Source: a virus. From it: a stretch of 43,620 nucleotides of DNA. The notes below the pieces were generated by a model. That model was not told the DNA's origin. It saw only the letters and a program-made list of their open reading frames with translations, and did not search any database. Of the stretch, positions 1 through 8,252 are shown one piece after another. A program made the position numbers and the translations under genes. Numbering within the stretch: position 1 is the first letter of the stretch; each line of letters starts with the position of its first letter. The stretch is taken from positions 1 to 43,620 of IMG/VR virus record IMGVR_UViG_3300005253_000068. One strand, given 5' to 3'.

Positions 1-121
1 GAACTTGCGGCTTTAATCCGCTACAAAACAAGTACTAATTCCACAACATTTACTGATGCAAATATATTGCCATTAGTTAATCTTTTTATTAAAGAAATTT
101 CTTCAATGATAGTTGAATTAA
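1..121. repeat. Direct terminal repeat, left copy
   Basis: Identical to 43500-43620 by direct reading. The HNH reading frame beginning at 43012 ends within the right copy, and the adaptor frame continues through the left copy, so the two ends join into one molecule. This is either the k-mer overlap of a circular assembly or a short physical terminal repeat. The uniform genome density favours a circular or circularly permuted genome. Confidence 0.95.
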
Positions 122-711
122 ATAATGGAATGTTTCTTGTTCCGGCCACTTTTAATTTAATTGCAGATCAGCGCGAGTATGGACTACCAGATGATTTATT
201 GAATCGTATGCAGAAGGTAACATTTAAGTTTGCTTCAGGAAACTCACGTTTTCCAGCAACATATATAAAAGATTATTATGGCTCTGAAACTGAAAGCGAG
301 ATTGTCCGAGTATTTAGTAATGCAGAGGGTGAATTTGCTTACGTTATAAGACGAAGGGCAATCCTAATTTTATCAGGAACTATTATCGCTGTTACAGGAG
401 GGGGAAGATTATGGTATCACGCATATCCAGCCGACCTAGCAAACCTCACAGGAAGCACAGACCTGTCCGTAGATCCATCAACTACGACCTTTGGGTTCCC
501 ACGTCAGTTCCATGAACTTTTAGCTCGTAGAGTAAGTATTGAGTATAAGGGATCAAGACCAAAACCAATTCTACTCAATAGGCATGAAAGGAATTACGAA
601 AACGATTTAAAAATTCAATTAGATGCCATTGCCTCAGTTGATAATTCGGCAGAAATAATAGGTGATTTACCTCCTGCAAAAGATTTAGGCAATGATGGCT
701 ATGATTATTAA
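67..711 (+). CDS. Head-tail adaptor-like protein, 5' end joined across the circle junction
   Basis: The TTG at 67 is only a fallback start. The frame is open back through base 1 and, on the circle, back to about 43449. The upstream peptide ([17 protein letters not shown], then TDANILPLVN) looks like the natural N-terminus of podovirus adaptor/connector proteins (SU10-type), which begin with a helix of this kind followed by (T)DADIL..(L)N. No ATG, GTG or better TTG lies in the upstream stretch, which overlaps the end of the HNH gene. Its place among tail genes fits a neck protein between portal and tail. The family assignment is by pattern and moderately sure; the true start is unresolved. Confidence 0.75.
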   Translation: MPLVNLFIKEISSMIVELNNGMFLVPATFNLIADQREYGLPDDLLNRMQKVTFKFASGNSRFPATYIKDYYGSETESEIVRVFSNAEGEFAYVIRRRAILILSGTIIAVTGGGRLWYHAYPADLANLTGSTDLSVDPSTTTFGFPRQFHELLARRVSIEYKGSRPKPILLNRHERNYENDLKIQLDAIASVDNSAEIIGDLPPAKDLGNDGYDY

Positions 712-713
712 AT

Positions 714-899
714 ATGGCTAAAGAAGCAAAACCTACAAATACATATACAAAAGAAAGATTAGAAAAGGAAACTGCCGGTGTGTTTGGTACTGGTAGGTTT
801 GGCAGAGCAAGATTTGACAGAAGAAGGAATACTCCGGCTAAAGAAGCGTTGCCTTCAAATTCGCAAACTAAAGAAGCTTTACCATCAAAAATAACATGA
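714..899 (+). CDS. Small basic repeat-containing phage protein, unknown function
   Basis: 61 aa, starting two bases after the adaptor stop (TAAATATG). It has short internal repeats of the type (A)KEALPSN / TKEALPSK plus an Arg/Gly-rich middle (FGTGRFGRARFDRRR). The Lys-Glu-Ala-Leu-Pro repeats look like a low-complexity linker. Its TGA stop overlaps the ATG of the next gene (ATGA), so the two are translationally coupled. Probably a minor virion or assembly protein because of its neighbours; no family recognised. Confidence 0.7.
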   Translation: MAKEAKPTNTYTKERLEKETAGVFGTGRFGRARFDRRRNTPAKEALPSNSQTKEALPSKIT

Positions 900-2755
900 A
901 TATAAAAAAAATACTTACTATTATATTGATAACTTTGCTTATTTTCTGGACTTCGTTAATAGTTTTCGCCGCTAATTCATTTCCTACAACCGTAAATACT
1001 TGGAGCGATGGAGATATTATTGAATCTGATTGGGCTAACGCTTTAGAATCTAAAATTGGAATTGATGGTTCTGCTACTACAACCTCATTAGATTATTTAA
1101 TAAAAAATTCTTCCTCATCTACTTATACTTTAGACAAGACAGATGGTGGATTTATTGTTGGTGATGGATCAGGTTGGGTTCTTGAATCTGGAGCAACTGC
1201 TAGGACTTCAATGGGATTAGGAAGTATAGCTACTGAAACAGCAACTGATTATTTGACTTTGGCCAATTATTATTCAACTACTACTTGGGCTGGAGGGACT
1301 CAAGCTTTAACCGTTGGTGGAATATTAACTGCTGATGGTGACTTAACTTTTAATGATGAAATAAAACCTGATGGAGATACTTGTTCAGATGGACAAATTC
1401 TTAAAAAGAATGTGAATGATGATTGGGATTGTGTGTATGAAGAAGATGATTCAACAATTGATTATTTTATTAACAATACGGCTGCTGGATTTGAAGATAC
1501 TTATACTATGAAAACTTCAGAAACAGGAGATGTTGAATCTTCTATTGCTTCTTCAACTCTTCCAACAGGAGACGACCAATTATTATTCGGTTTCTTATCA
1601 GATGTTGCTGCTTCATTTCATACAATTCAAGCAGGAACTTATCATTTACACGCCCAATTTGAAAAAACTGATGGAACAAGACCTACTGAAACTTACTGGA
1701 CTTTAACAGCCAGCTCAACAGATGGAACACAGACAAGGCTTTTGACGAGTGAAACAGTAACAGTTACAGATGTTAAAACACAGTTTTATATCCACGCAGC
1801 TACTTCAACTGCCTATACTTTCACAACAGGCGATAAGATTTTATTAAATATATATGCGAATGTGGGTGCAACAGGCAATGCTCCTGAAATAACAATTTAT
1901 ATGGAAGGAAATGATGATGCTCATTTAACTATTCTTACGCCAACATCAGCGATTCTTGATTTGAGTGTTTTGGTTGATGGGACTAATGCTTTATCTGCTA
2001 ACTGGAACGCAGGAAGTTATTATATTACAGCCACAGGATTTACCGGTGAAGCTTCAAGCACAAGTCAGATTAGCACATTAACTAATACTAAATGGTGTTC
2101 TACTGACGGAACCGTGATTACTTGTACAGAAGAAATACCAGGAGCTTTTGCTACTACAACAGCAGATTACTGGGGTTCGCAGAGAGCAGGAAATGACATT
2201 AGTTGGAGTTCAGGTTTTAATTTAGATGACCCATTAACTATTACTGGTTTAACTGTTACCTATTCCACAACAACAGGCACTATGGTTATTCCAACAAGTG
2301 CTTCATTACCTTTAGTTCAATCAGGACAATTTGGTTATGATACTACAACAGGCCAGTTAAGAATCCACGATGGGACTGCTGATAGAGTATTGTCTACTGG
2401 ATTAAAAGCATTTACCATTGGCTCTCTTGAAAATCCAGTTGCTGGAGACCAAATACCTAATCATTTTAAAGCTCCTTACGGAATGACAATTACACAGGTT
2501 GATTGCTTACTTGACCCTACTGATACAACAGGAATTGAATTGGATATAGATATTTTTGAGGCAGATGCAAACGGAGATTCAACTACAACTATATTTAATG
2601 TCCCCTTAACAGTTAAAAATACCAATACAGCAACATCTACATTTGCCAATGCGACAATAGATTCAGGAGATTGGGTTGGTTCTTATTATAGCAATGCTTC
2701 TGGGACAGCAAGTTGGATTAGTTGCACGGTAAAATATAGAATAACAGCTGATTAA
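896..2755 (+). CDS. Tail fibre/spike-like structural protein with signal peptide
   Basis: 619 aa. Residues 1-26 form a classic signal peptide (Lys-rich start, long Leu/Ile core, small residues ending VFA). It is followed by a WSDGDIIESDWANALESKIG motif that resembles the attachment-end repeat of many phage fibres. The rest is Thr/Ser-rich beta-repeat sequence (many TTT and STT runs), a jelly-roll-like stretch around residues 190-330 and a second beta domain at 500-619. It overlaps the previous gene by four bases. Likely a host-contact fibre. An export signal on a tail protein is unusual and is shared with four other genes here. Confidence 0.75.
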   Translation: MNIKKILTIILITLLIFWTSLIVFAANSFPTTVNTWSDGDIIESDWANALESKIGIDGSATTTSLDYLIKNSSSSTYTLDKTDGGFIVGDGSGWVLESGATARTSMGLGSIATETATDYLTLANYYSTTTWAGGTQALTVGGILTADGDLTFNDEIKPDGDTCSDGQILKKNVNDDWDCVYEEDDSTIDYFINNTAAGFEDTYTMKTSETGDVESSIASSTLPTGDDQLLFGFLSDVAASFHTIQAGTYHLHAQFEKTDGTRPTETYWTLTASSTDGTQTRLLTSETVTVTDVKTQFYIHAATSTAYTFTTGDKILLNIYANVGATGNAPEITIYMEGNDDAHLTILTPTSAILDLSVLVDGTNALSANWNAGSYYITATGFTGEASSTSQISTLTNTKWCSTDGTVITCTEEIPGAFATTTADYWGSQRAGNDISWSSGFNLDDPLTITGLTVTYSTTTGTMVIPTSASLPLVQSGQFGYDTTTGQLRIHDGTADRVLSTGLKAFTIGSLENPVAGDQIPNHFKAPYGMTITQVDCLLDPTDTTGIELDIDIFEADANGDSTTTIFNVPLTVKNTNTATSTFANATIDSGDWVGSYYSNASGTASWISCTVKYRITAD

Positions 2756-2757
2756 AT

Positions 2758-3870
2758 ATGAATATAAAATCTTGGATACTTAAAATATGGAAACAAGTAT
2801 TGATTATTTTAGGAATTGGAATAGTTGCTTCTATTAGCATTCTTAATATTCATTCCCATCCTCAAGCTGGAGACCAATGGGCAGTTTCTTTTGAAACTAC
2901 TGGATTGAGGGATTTGATTATTACTCCTGATGACCAAAATACCATTGATGATTTAGATTTCATTTCTTTAAAGTGTGGTGAAGAGGAAAGAACTCCACAG
3001 ATTCTTGAAAATGATGTTATTTTTTATCCTAATTGGTTCTGCACTGAGGAAGGACAAATTATTCATATAGTGAATCTTGCCAGAGGGCATATTCTTAAAT
3101 TTCAGTTTGGTGGTGAAGTAAAATATGCTTACAATTCTCCTGGAGATGTAAAAAATCACGCAACATTAACAAACAATTTAATATCTTATTGGGAGCTTGA
3201 AGAAACATCTGGTGAAAGAGCTGACTCTCACGGTTCAAATAATTTGACCGATAACAACACGGTACTAAGTGCAACAGGAAAGCAAGGAACAGCTGCTGAT
3301 TTTGAAAATAACGCTAATGAATATTTGTCTAAGACTGATACTGCTGATTTATCTATTACTGGTGATTTATCCTTCGCTATGTGGATTAAAATAGAGAGTT
3401 TTCCTGCGAATCAAACTCTGCTTGGCAAGTGGAATCCTTCAGGCGACCAACGTTCGTATTCCTTTTTTATAAGTACAGGTAATAAACTGCGTGCATTTAT
3501 TTCCGATGATGGTTCTAATGCAAATACAAGTAAGCTATTTTTTACTCATACCGCACTTACAACAGCAACTTGGTATCATATAGTAATAGCTTATGATGCC
3601 AGTGCTGGCACTATGGATTTATGGATAAATAATTCTGCACAAACACAAATATCAGGACATAAAACATCCATAGATGACAGTACCGCTGATTTTGGACTTG
3701 GTAATAATTTTGCTGATTTTGGTTATTTTGATGGCATTCAAGATGAAGTAGGTATTTGGAATAGGTTATTAATTACTTCAGAAGTATCAGATTTATATAA
3801 TTCAGGTGCTGGTATTCCTTATGATGAAATAGTAGTGCAAAGAATAATACCAGCACAATTTATAGAATAA
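2758..3870 (+). CDS. LamG/concanavalin-A-like lectin domain protein, membrane-anchored or exported
   Basis: 370 aa. A hydrophobic segment at residues 13-30 follows a basic start and could be a signal peptide or anchor. From about residue 140 the sequence is a LamG-like sandwich: LISYWELEETSG, then SITGDLSFAMWIKI, TWYHIVIAYDASAGTMDLWIN and DEVGIWNRLL, the usual order for LamG_3 domains. Such domains bind carbohydrate, so a receptor-binding or decoration role is likely. It starts two bases after the previous stop in the tail-gene operon. Confidence 0.8.
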   Translation: MNIKSWILKIWKQVLIILGIGIVASISILNIHSHPQAGDQWAVSFETTGLRDLIITPDDQNTIDDLDFISLKCGEEERTPQILENDVIFYPNWFCTEEGQIIHIVNLARGHILKFQFGGEVKYAYNSPGDVKNHATLTNNLISYWELEETSGERADSHGSNNLTDNNTVLSATGKQGTAADFENNANEYLSKTDTADLSITGDLSFAMWIKIESFPANQTLLGKWNPSGDQRSYSFFISTGNKLRAFISDDGSNANTSKLFFTHTALTTATWYHIVIAYDASAGTMDLWINNSAQTQISGHKTSIDDSTADFGLGNNFADFGYFDGIQDEVGIWNRLLITSEVSDLYNSGAGIPYDEIVVQRIIPAQFIE

Positions 3871-3872
3871 AT

Positions 3873-4091
3873 ATGAAAGATAAAATAAAAAACGCAACAA
3901 TTATAGGAACAATATTAGCTTCACTAGGAGGAACCTTTTACGCTGGCCAGGAAGTAGGAAAGCCAGAATGTGATTATGTGATTGTTTATGAAATGGAAGA
4001 AATTTGCATAACAGAAGAAATAAAACAAGCTATTGAAAGTGGTTTAAAGGCAAACGCTGGTTTTGGTGGAGTAAGATTTGGTGATAAATAA
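3873..4091 (+). CDS. Small exported or membrane protein, unknown function
   Basis: 72 aa. A Lys-rich start and a hydrophobic stretch (residues 8-25, ATIIGTILASLGGTFYAG) look like a signal or anchor sequence. The rest is short, acidic and has two Cys (residues 33 and 49). The C-terminal FGGVRFGDK recalls the FGTGRFGRARF stretch of the 61-aa protein at 714. Translation is probably coupled (TAAATATG spacing). No family recognised. Confidence 0.6.
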   Translation: MKDKIKNATIIGTILASLGGTFYAGQEVGKPECDYVIVYEMEEICITEEIKQAIESGLKANAGFGGVRFGDK

Positions 4092-4094
4092 ATT

Positions 4095-5504
4095 ATGCCA
4101 ATAGTATTACAAAACATAAATGGACAGGCAGATAGCAAATTCTCAGGTATTGCAGGAAGCGTTGCAGAAAGCGTGGGTTTAGATTTACATTCAACTCCTG
4201 GACTTACGAAAGTTCGTCAGGCTTTGACAAAAAGTAGTGGATCGACTGTTGACCGTTTGCCCAAAATAGCTATCTCTGCTTCAAATGGATATAGTTTTTG
4301 GTTTTCTGATAGCACTGGAAAAATATGGGCAAGGACTTCTGGAGGTACTTGGAGTCTTGCTCATACAACAACTCCAGCAGCTGGAACAGCATTTTGTCTT
4401 GGGGCAGCAGAGTATAATGGATATATTTATTGGGCTACTCAGAGCAGATTGCACAGAATTGCTATTGCTAATGCTGATGGTTCTTGGGCGAGTGAAGCTG
4501 AAGATTGGGCTACTTTTGAAGTCACTGATACAGATTGGCATCCCATGGCCAAACAAGACTTATCTTTGTTTATAGGAGATGGTAATCAAGTAGCTTCTGT
4601 TAATGAAAATGGTACTTTCAACGGAAATGCTTTAGATATTAAAACACCATTGCGAATAAAAGCGATGATTCCTTTTGAGATTGATGTTCTAATCGGAACG
4701 TATGTGGCTGATACGGTTAATAGAACAGAAGTGATTAGATGGGATGGTGTATCTCCAACCTGGAATACATCAGATCCTATTGAAGAAGTAGGTATCAATG
4801 CTTTCATTCGAGATGATAATTATGTTTATGCTAACGCTGGTAAATTAGGAAACATCTATTTTTACAATGGAGAACAACTGCTTCCTTATAAAAGGATTCC
4901 TGGAGATTACTCTGGGACTAATACGGTTGAATTATATCCTCATTCTACTGCTAATTTTAAAGGAGTTCCCATATTTGGTCTTTCTGATGTTTTTGGAGCA
5001 GGTGCAAAACATGGAGTATATAGCTTGGGTTCTTATTCAAGAGATTATCCAAAAGTGATGGATCTTTCCTGGGTAATATCTCCCGATAAAGTATCAGGAG
5101 ATTTGGAGATTGGCGCTATCTTAGTGCTTGGAAACTATTTAACTGTTGCCTGGAGAGATGCTAGCACTTATGGAGTTGATGTTATAAGTTACAATGCAAA
5201 ATACGCAAGTGCTTATTTTGAAACTAGAATGTTGTTTCAGGATCAACGAGATATATTGAAGACGCTCGGAGAGGTATCGGCCTTCTATGATTCATTACCA
5301 GCAAATTGTGGTTTTACAATTTCTTATAAAATAAATAATGGAAGTTATATTGCTATGACAGATGTTGATGATACAAAATTAAATGCTATTCGGGCGGAAT
5401 TGAGTGTTAACGAGATTGGCTCATTGCAGATAAAAGTCGCCTTTAATGTATCAGGTAATAATGCTCCGACAATGGAAGCGCTCGGGGTTTATTTAAGAGA
5501 ATAA
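4095..5504 (+). CDS. Tail hub/nozzle-type beta-propeller protein
   Basis: 469 aa with repeating blades of the type ..NGYIYWAT.., ..NYVYANAGKLGNIYFYNG.., ..HGVYSLGSYSRDYPKV.., followed by a C-terminal beta domain (ETRMLFQ..ISYKINNGSY..). P22 gp10-like stabilisation proteins and T7 gp12-like nozzles have propeller cores and a similar place next to adaptor and fibre genes. The N-terminus (MPIVLQNINGQADSKFSGIAG) resembles these tail proteins. The stop overlaps the next ATG (TAATG at 5502-5506). The role is inferred from fold pattern and context. Confidence 0.65.
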   Translation: MPIVLQNINGQADSKFSGIAGSVAESVGLDLHSTPGLTKVRQALTKSSGSTVDRLPKIAISASNGYSFWFSDSTGKIWARTSGGTWSLAHTTTPAAGTAFCLGAAEYNGYIYWATQSRLHRIAIANADGSWASEAEDWATFEVTDTDWHPMAKQDLSLFIGDGNQVASVNENGTFNGNALDIKTPLRIKAMIPFEIDVLIGTYVADTVNRTEVIRWDGVSPTWNTSDPIEEVGINAFIRDDNYVYANAGKLGNIYFYNGEQLLPYKRIPGDYSGTNTVELYPHSTANFKGVPIFGLSDVFGAGAKHGVYSLGSYSRDYPKVMDLSWVISPDKVSGDLEIGAILVLGNYLTVAWRDASTYGVDVISYNAKYASAYFETRMLFQDQRDILKTLGEVSAFYDSLPANCGFTISYKINNGSYIAMTDVDDTKLNAIRAELSVNEIGSLQIKVAFNVSGNNAPTMEALGVYLRE

Positions 5505-6067
5505 TGTCAGGAAATTATAAAAGGACAAAAGAATATAACAAGAAAATGAGTATTGCTTGCCAATGCAGATTTAAAAATGGTTGGATTTTTTCAAAAGAAC
5601 ATAGAAAAAAAATTAGTGAATCAAATAGAAGACGAATCTATACTTTAGAAATGAGGGAAAAAATGAGCGAAGCACATAAAGGCAACATTCATTCTGAAGA
5701 AACAAAAAGAAAAATGAGCGTTAGTCGAAAAGGACTCATTGTAGGTGAAAAACATTATCGTTGGAATCCAGATAGAGAGGCGGTAAGACGAGATTTAAGG
5801 AATGATGCTATTTATAAACAATGGGTTAAGTTAGTAAAAGACAGAGATAATTGGAAATGTAGAATTGCAAACGAAAACTGCAATGGAAAAGTAGTCGCAC
5901 ATCATATTTTATCATGGGCAGATTATCTAGAATTAAGATATGAAATTAACAATGGCATTACATTATGCCAAGCTCATCATCCGTTAAAGAGAGCTAAAGA
6001 GAAACGGCTAATTCCATTTTTTCAAGGATTAGTGCCAGTATTAAATGAAGTATTTTGCCAACAATAG
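5504..6067 (+). CDS. HNH homing endonuclease with NUMOD3 repeats
   Basis: 187 aa. Residues 1-80 carry NUMOD3-type DNA-binding repeats (FSKEHRKKISESNRRR, LEMREKMSEAHKGN, EETKRKMSVSRKG). They are followed by an HNH domain near 105-170 with WKCRIANENCNGKVVAHHILSW and NGITLCQAHH (His-His, Asn, His). It is wedged between two structural genes: it begins inside the stop of the tail protein and its last 13 bases overlap the next gene in another frame. It is a selfish DNA-cutting element, not a virion gene. Intact and probably active. Confidence 0.88.
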   Translation: MSGNYKRTKEYNKKMSIACQCRFKNGWIFSKEHRKKISESNRRRIYTLEMREKMSEAHKGNIHSEETKRKMSVSRKGLIVGEKHYRWNPDREAVRRDLRNDAIYKQWVKLVKDRDNWKCRIANENCNGKVVAHHILSWADYLELRYEINNGITLCQAHHPLKRAKEKRLIPFFQGLVPVLNEVFCQQ

Positions 6068-6777
6068 AACAACAACCATTACCGGAAATTAAAAGATACC
6101 CTAAATATGGGGAACAGCAACGTGGATTGTATAGTTTAAATTTGCGTTCTGGGAAACGTAAGATTCAAAAGATAAGAGCTAAAGGAAGCTTTGATAGAGA
6201 TGATCTTTATTGGTTTACTACTTTTGAAACTCTTGACGGATTTTTTCAGAACGGGGGAGGAATGACTTTCGATAGCGATGGCAGGGGAGTAAAGATGACT
6301 ACCGCAGCTTCTACAAACGATGAGCAGAGAGTATATAAGACATTTGGTACATACGCTCCAGATAAGATGACTTGGAACAAAGACCGTAAAATTAAGTTTA
6401 AATTCAGCGTTGATTCAGTTACGGCAATAAACCTTTGGTTAGGCAATGGAATTTTAAGTTCAGCAACAACAAAACATATTGGTATTAAGTTGGTAGACAA
6501 TGCTCTTACTGGAACGATAGCAGATGGATCAACAGAAGCTACATTAAGTTTAGGAAATATCACAGCAACAACGATTTATGAGATAGAAATTAGATTGATA
6601 GCTGGCGTTTCAGTAGAATTTCTTTTAGACGGAGTTAGTAAGGGTTTTATTGTTACGAATCTCCCAACAGGTTCAGCGATAGCTTCAACTTATCTTTTAT
6701 GGTTATCAGTAACAACAACTGAAAATGTCGCAAAAGTATTACAGGTTGGTTATTTTGAAACCTGGCAATTAGAATAA
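6055..6777 (+). CDS. Jelly-roll structural/adhesion protein, start displaced by HNH gene
   Basis: 240 aa. After a short N-terminal arm (LYSLNLRSGKRK) it is a beta-sandwich-like protein resembling concanavalin-type carbohydrate-binding folds: KIKFKFSVDSVTAINLWLG, TIYEIEIRLIAGVSVEFLLDG, and a C-terminal YFETWQLE. No ATG is available. The frame opens after a TGA at 6046, leaving ATT (6052) or TTG (6055), both inside the end of the HNH gene, so the native start was probably lost or replaced when HNH inserted. A tail-attached receptor-binding or capping protein is the likely role. Confidence 0.7.
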   Translation: MPTIEQQPLPEIKRYPKYGEQQRGLYSLNLRSGKRKIQKIRAKGSFDRDDLYWFTTFETLDGFFQNGGGMTFDSDGRGVKMTTAASTNDEQRVYKTFGTYAPDKMTWNKDRKIKFKFSVDSVTAINLWLGNGILSSATTKHIGIKLVDNALTGTIADGSTEATLSLGNITATTIYEIEIRLIAGVSVEFLLDGVSKGFIVTNLPTGSAIASTYLLWLSVTTTENVAKVLQVGYFETWQLE

Positions 6778-6787
6778 TAAAAAAAAC

Positions 6788-8248
6788 ATGGTAATAATAA
6801 AACAAAAAGATATTCAAAACAAAACATCAACCTCTCCTGTTATAGTTAAACCTAAACCATTATCAGAGGTGCCAGGATTCAAACGACCAGAAGGTTCTAT
6901 CCTTGATATTAAGCCAAAAACACCAACAGGTGAGGTTGATATAGGAGTTTCAGTAGAAGATTATCTTGTATCAATAGGTCAACCGGGAGATCTTCAATCG
7001 AGAGTAAAGATTGCTCGAGATTTAGGTATTACAAATTATATAGGTAATGAAGAGCAAAATCTTCGTATGCTTAGATTGCTTCGTGAAGGTCAGCAGGCAG
7101 AAGAAGAAAAGCCTGAGGTTAAACCAACGGTTGAACCAACAATAAAAACTCCAGGCCAACAAGAAATTGAACAACAGCAAGATACTCAGCAACAGATAGT
7201 GGATTTAAACAAAGATGCTGAAGAAGAACAGCAAGGTGAATACGAGATTCTTACTGAAGAAGGTGGCAAAGACGTTAAGGTATCAGATTCAACAAAACTT
7301 GTAACAAAACTAATTGAGTCATTAGAAGATAAACCAGAAAGAGATAAAACAACACTTGAAACTTTCCAAGAGCAAAGAGAGATATTAGGAATAGAAGATT
7401 TAGAAAATGAATTTGCTAGCGCTGAAGCAGATATTGAAAGACTTGATGCTGACTTCGCTTCTAAATTAGAAGAGGAGGAAGGACGTAAAGTATCTCTTAA
7501 ACAAGTAAGGAGAAGACAAACAGCAGAGGGAATAGCATACAATCGTAAAAGGCGTGAATTAGTAGTAGACAGGAATGCTTTAGCAAATCGGCTTAATATG
7601 AAATACAGTGTGCTTAACAATATAGTTAAGTATACTGGCCAGGATTATGATGACGCGCAACAAGATTATCAGTTCAAATTCAACGCAGCATTACAACTTA
7701 CCAGTCTTTTAACAGGTATTGAAGATAAGGCAAAAACAGCAGAGGAAAGGCAAATCGATAATGCCCGGGCAAATCTTCAAATTATGTATAATTTATTCAA
7801 AGGTGGAAATGTTAGTTATAGTTCTCTTGATAGTGCAACTCAATTAGATATTAAAAATATGGAATTACAGGCAGGACTTCCTACTGGATTTACAAAGTTT
7901 ATTGATGAAAACATTAAAGAAGATGTTGTATCTTTCCTACCAGCTTATACAAGTGAAGATGGCAATCGTATTCAACCGGTAGCAACTATAAGTGCAGATG
8001 GTAGATATTCAATTAAGAATGTTAATTTGGGACAAGCTGGAGCTACAACTAAAACTAAGTTAATTTCACAAGCAAAAATAAATACATTAGCTGCTTCAGG
8101 AGTTCCAGAAATTGTTGCATTAGACATTCAGCGTTCTCTTAATGAAGGTGTAACAAAAGAAACTATTATTGCTCATATAGATAAAAAGCTAGGAGAAGGC
8201 AAAGGAAAAGAAATGATGGAAATATACGAAAATATAATGATGCCTTAA
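6788..8248 (+). CDS. Coiled-coil internal virion/ejection-type protein
   Basis: 486 aa. Residues 1-110 are Pro-rich and disordered-like. Residues 110-330 are highly charged, Gln/Glu-rich coiled coil (QQEIEQQQDTQQQ; ENEFASAEADIERLDADF). The C-terminus is mixed alpha/beta and ends NIMMP. It lies first in a run of three large proteins after the tail genes, the usual place for podovirus internal or ejected proteins. No enzymatic motif is seen. Short leader AAAAAACATG with no Shine-Dalgarno. Confidence 0.6.
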   Translation: MVIIKQKDIQNKTSTSPVIVKPKPLSEVPGFKRPEGSILDIKPKTPTGEVDIGVSVEDYLVSIGQPGDLQSRVKIARDLGITNYIGNEEQNLRMLRLLREGQQAEEEKPEVKPTVEPTIKTPGQQEIEQQQDTQQQIVDLNKDAEEEQQGEYEILTEEGGKDVKVSDSTKLVTKLIESLEDKPERDKTTLETFQEQREILGIEDLENEFASAEADIERLDADFASKLEEEEGRKVSLKQVRRRQTAEGIAYNRKRRELVVDRNALANRLNMKYSVLNNIVKYTGQDYDDAQQDYQFKFNAALQLTSLLTGIEDKAKTAEERQIDNARANLQIMYNLFKGGNVSYSSLDSATQLDIKNMELQAGLPTGFTKFIDENIKEDVVSFLPAYTSEDGNRIQPVATISADGRYSIKNVNLGQAGATTKTKLISQAKINTLAASGVPEIVALDIQRSLNEGVTKETIIAHIDKKLGEGKGKEMMEIYENIMMP

Positions 8249-8252
8249 AATT

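Noticed and set aside
4285-4575. 96-aa frame inside the tail protein
   Set aside because: Shadow frame of the beta-propeller gene, Leu/Gln runs typical of frame-shifted repeats.
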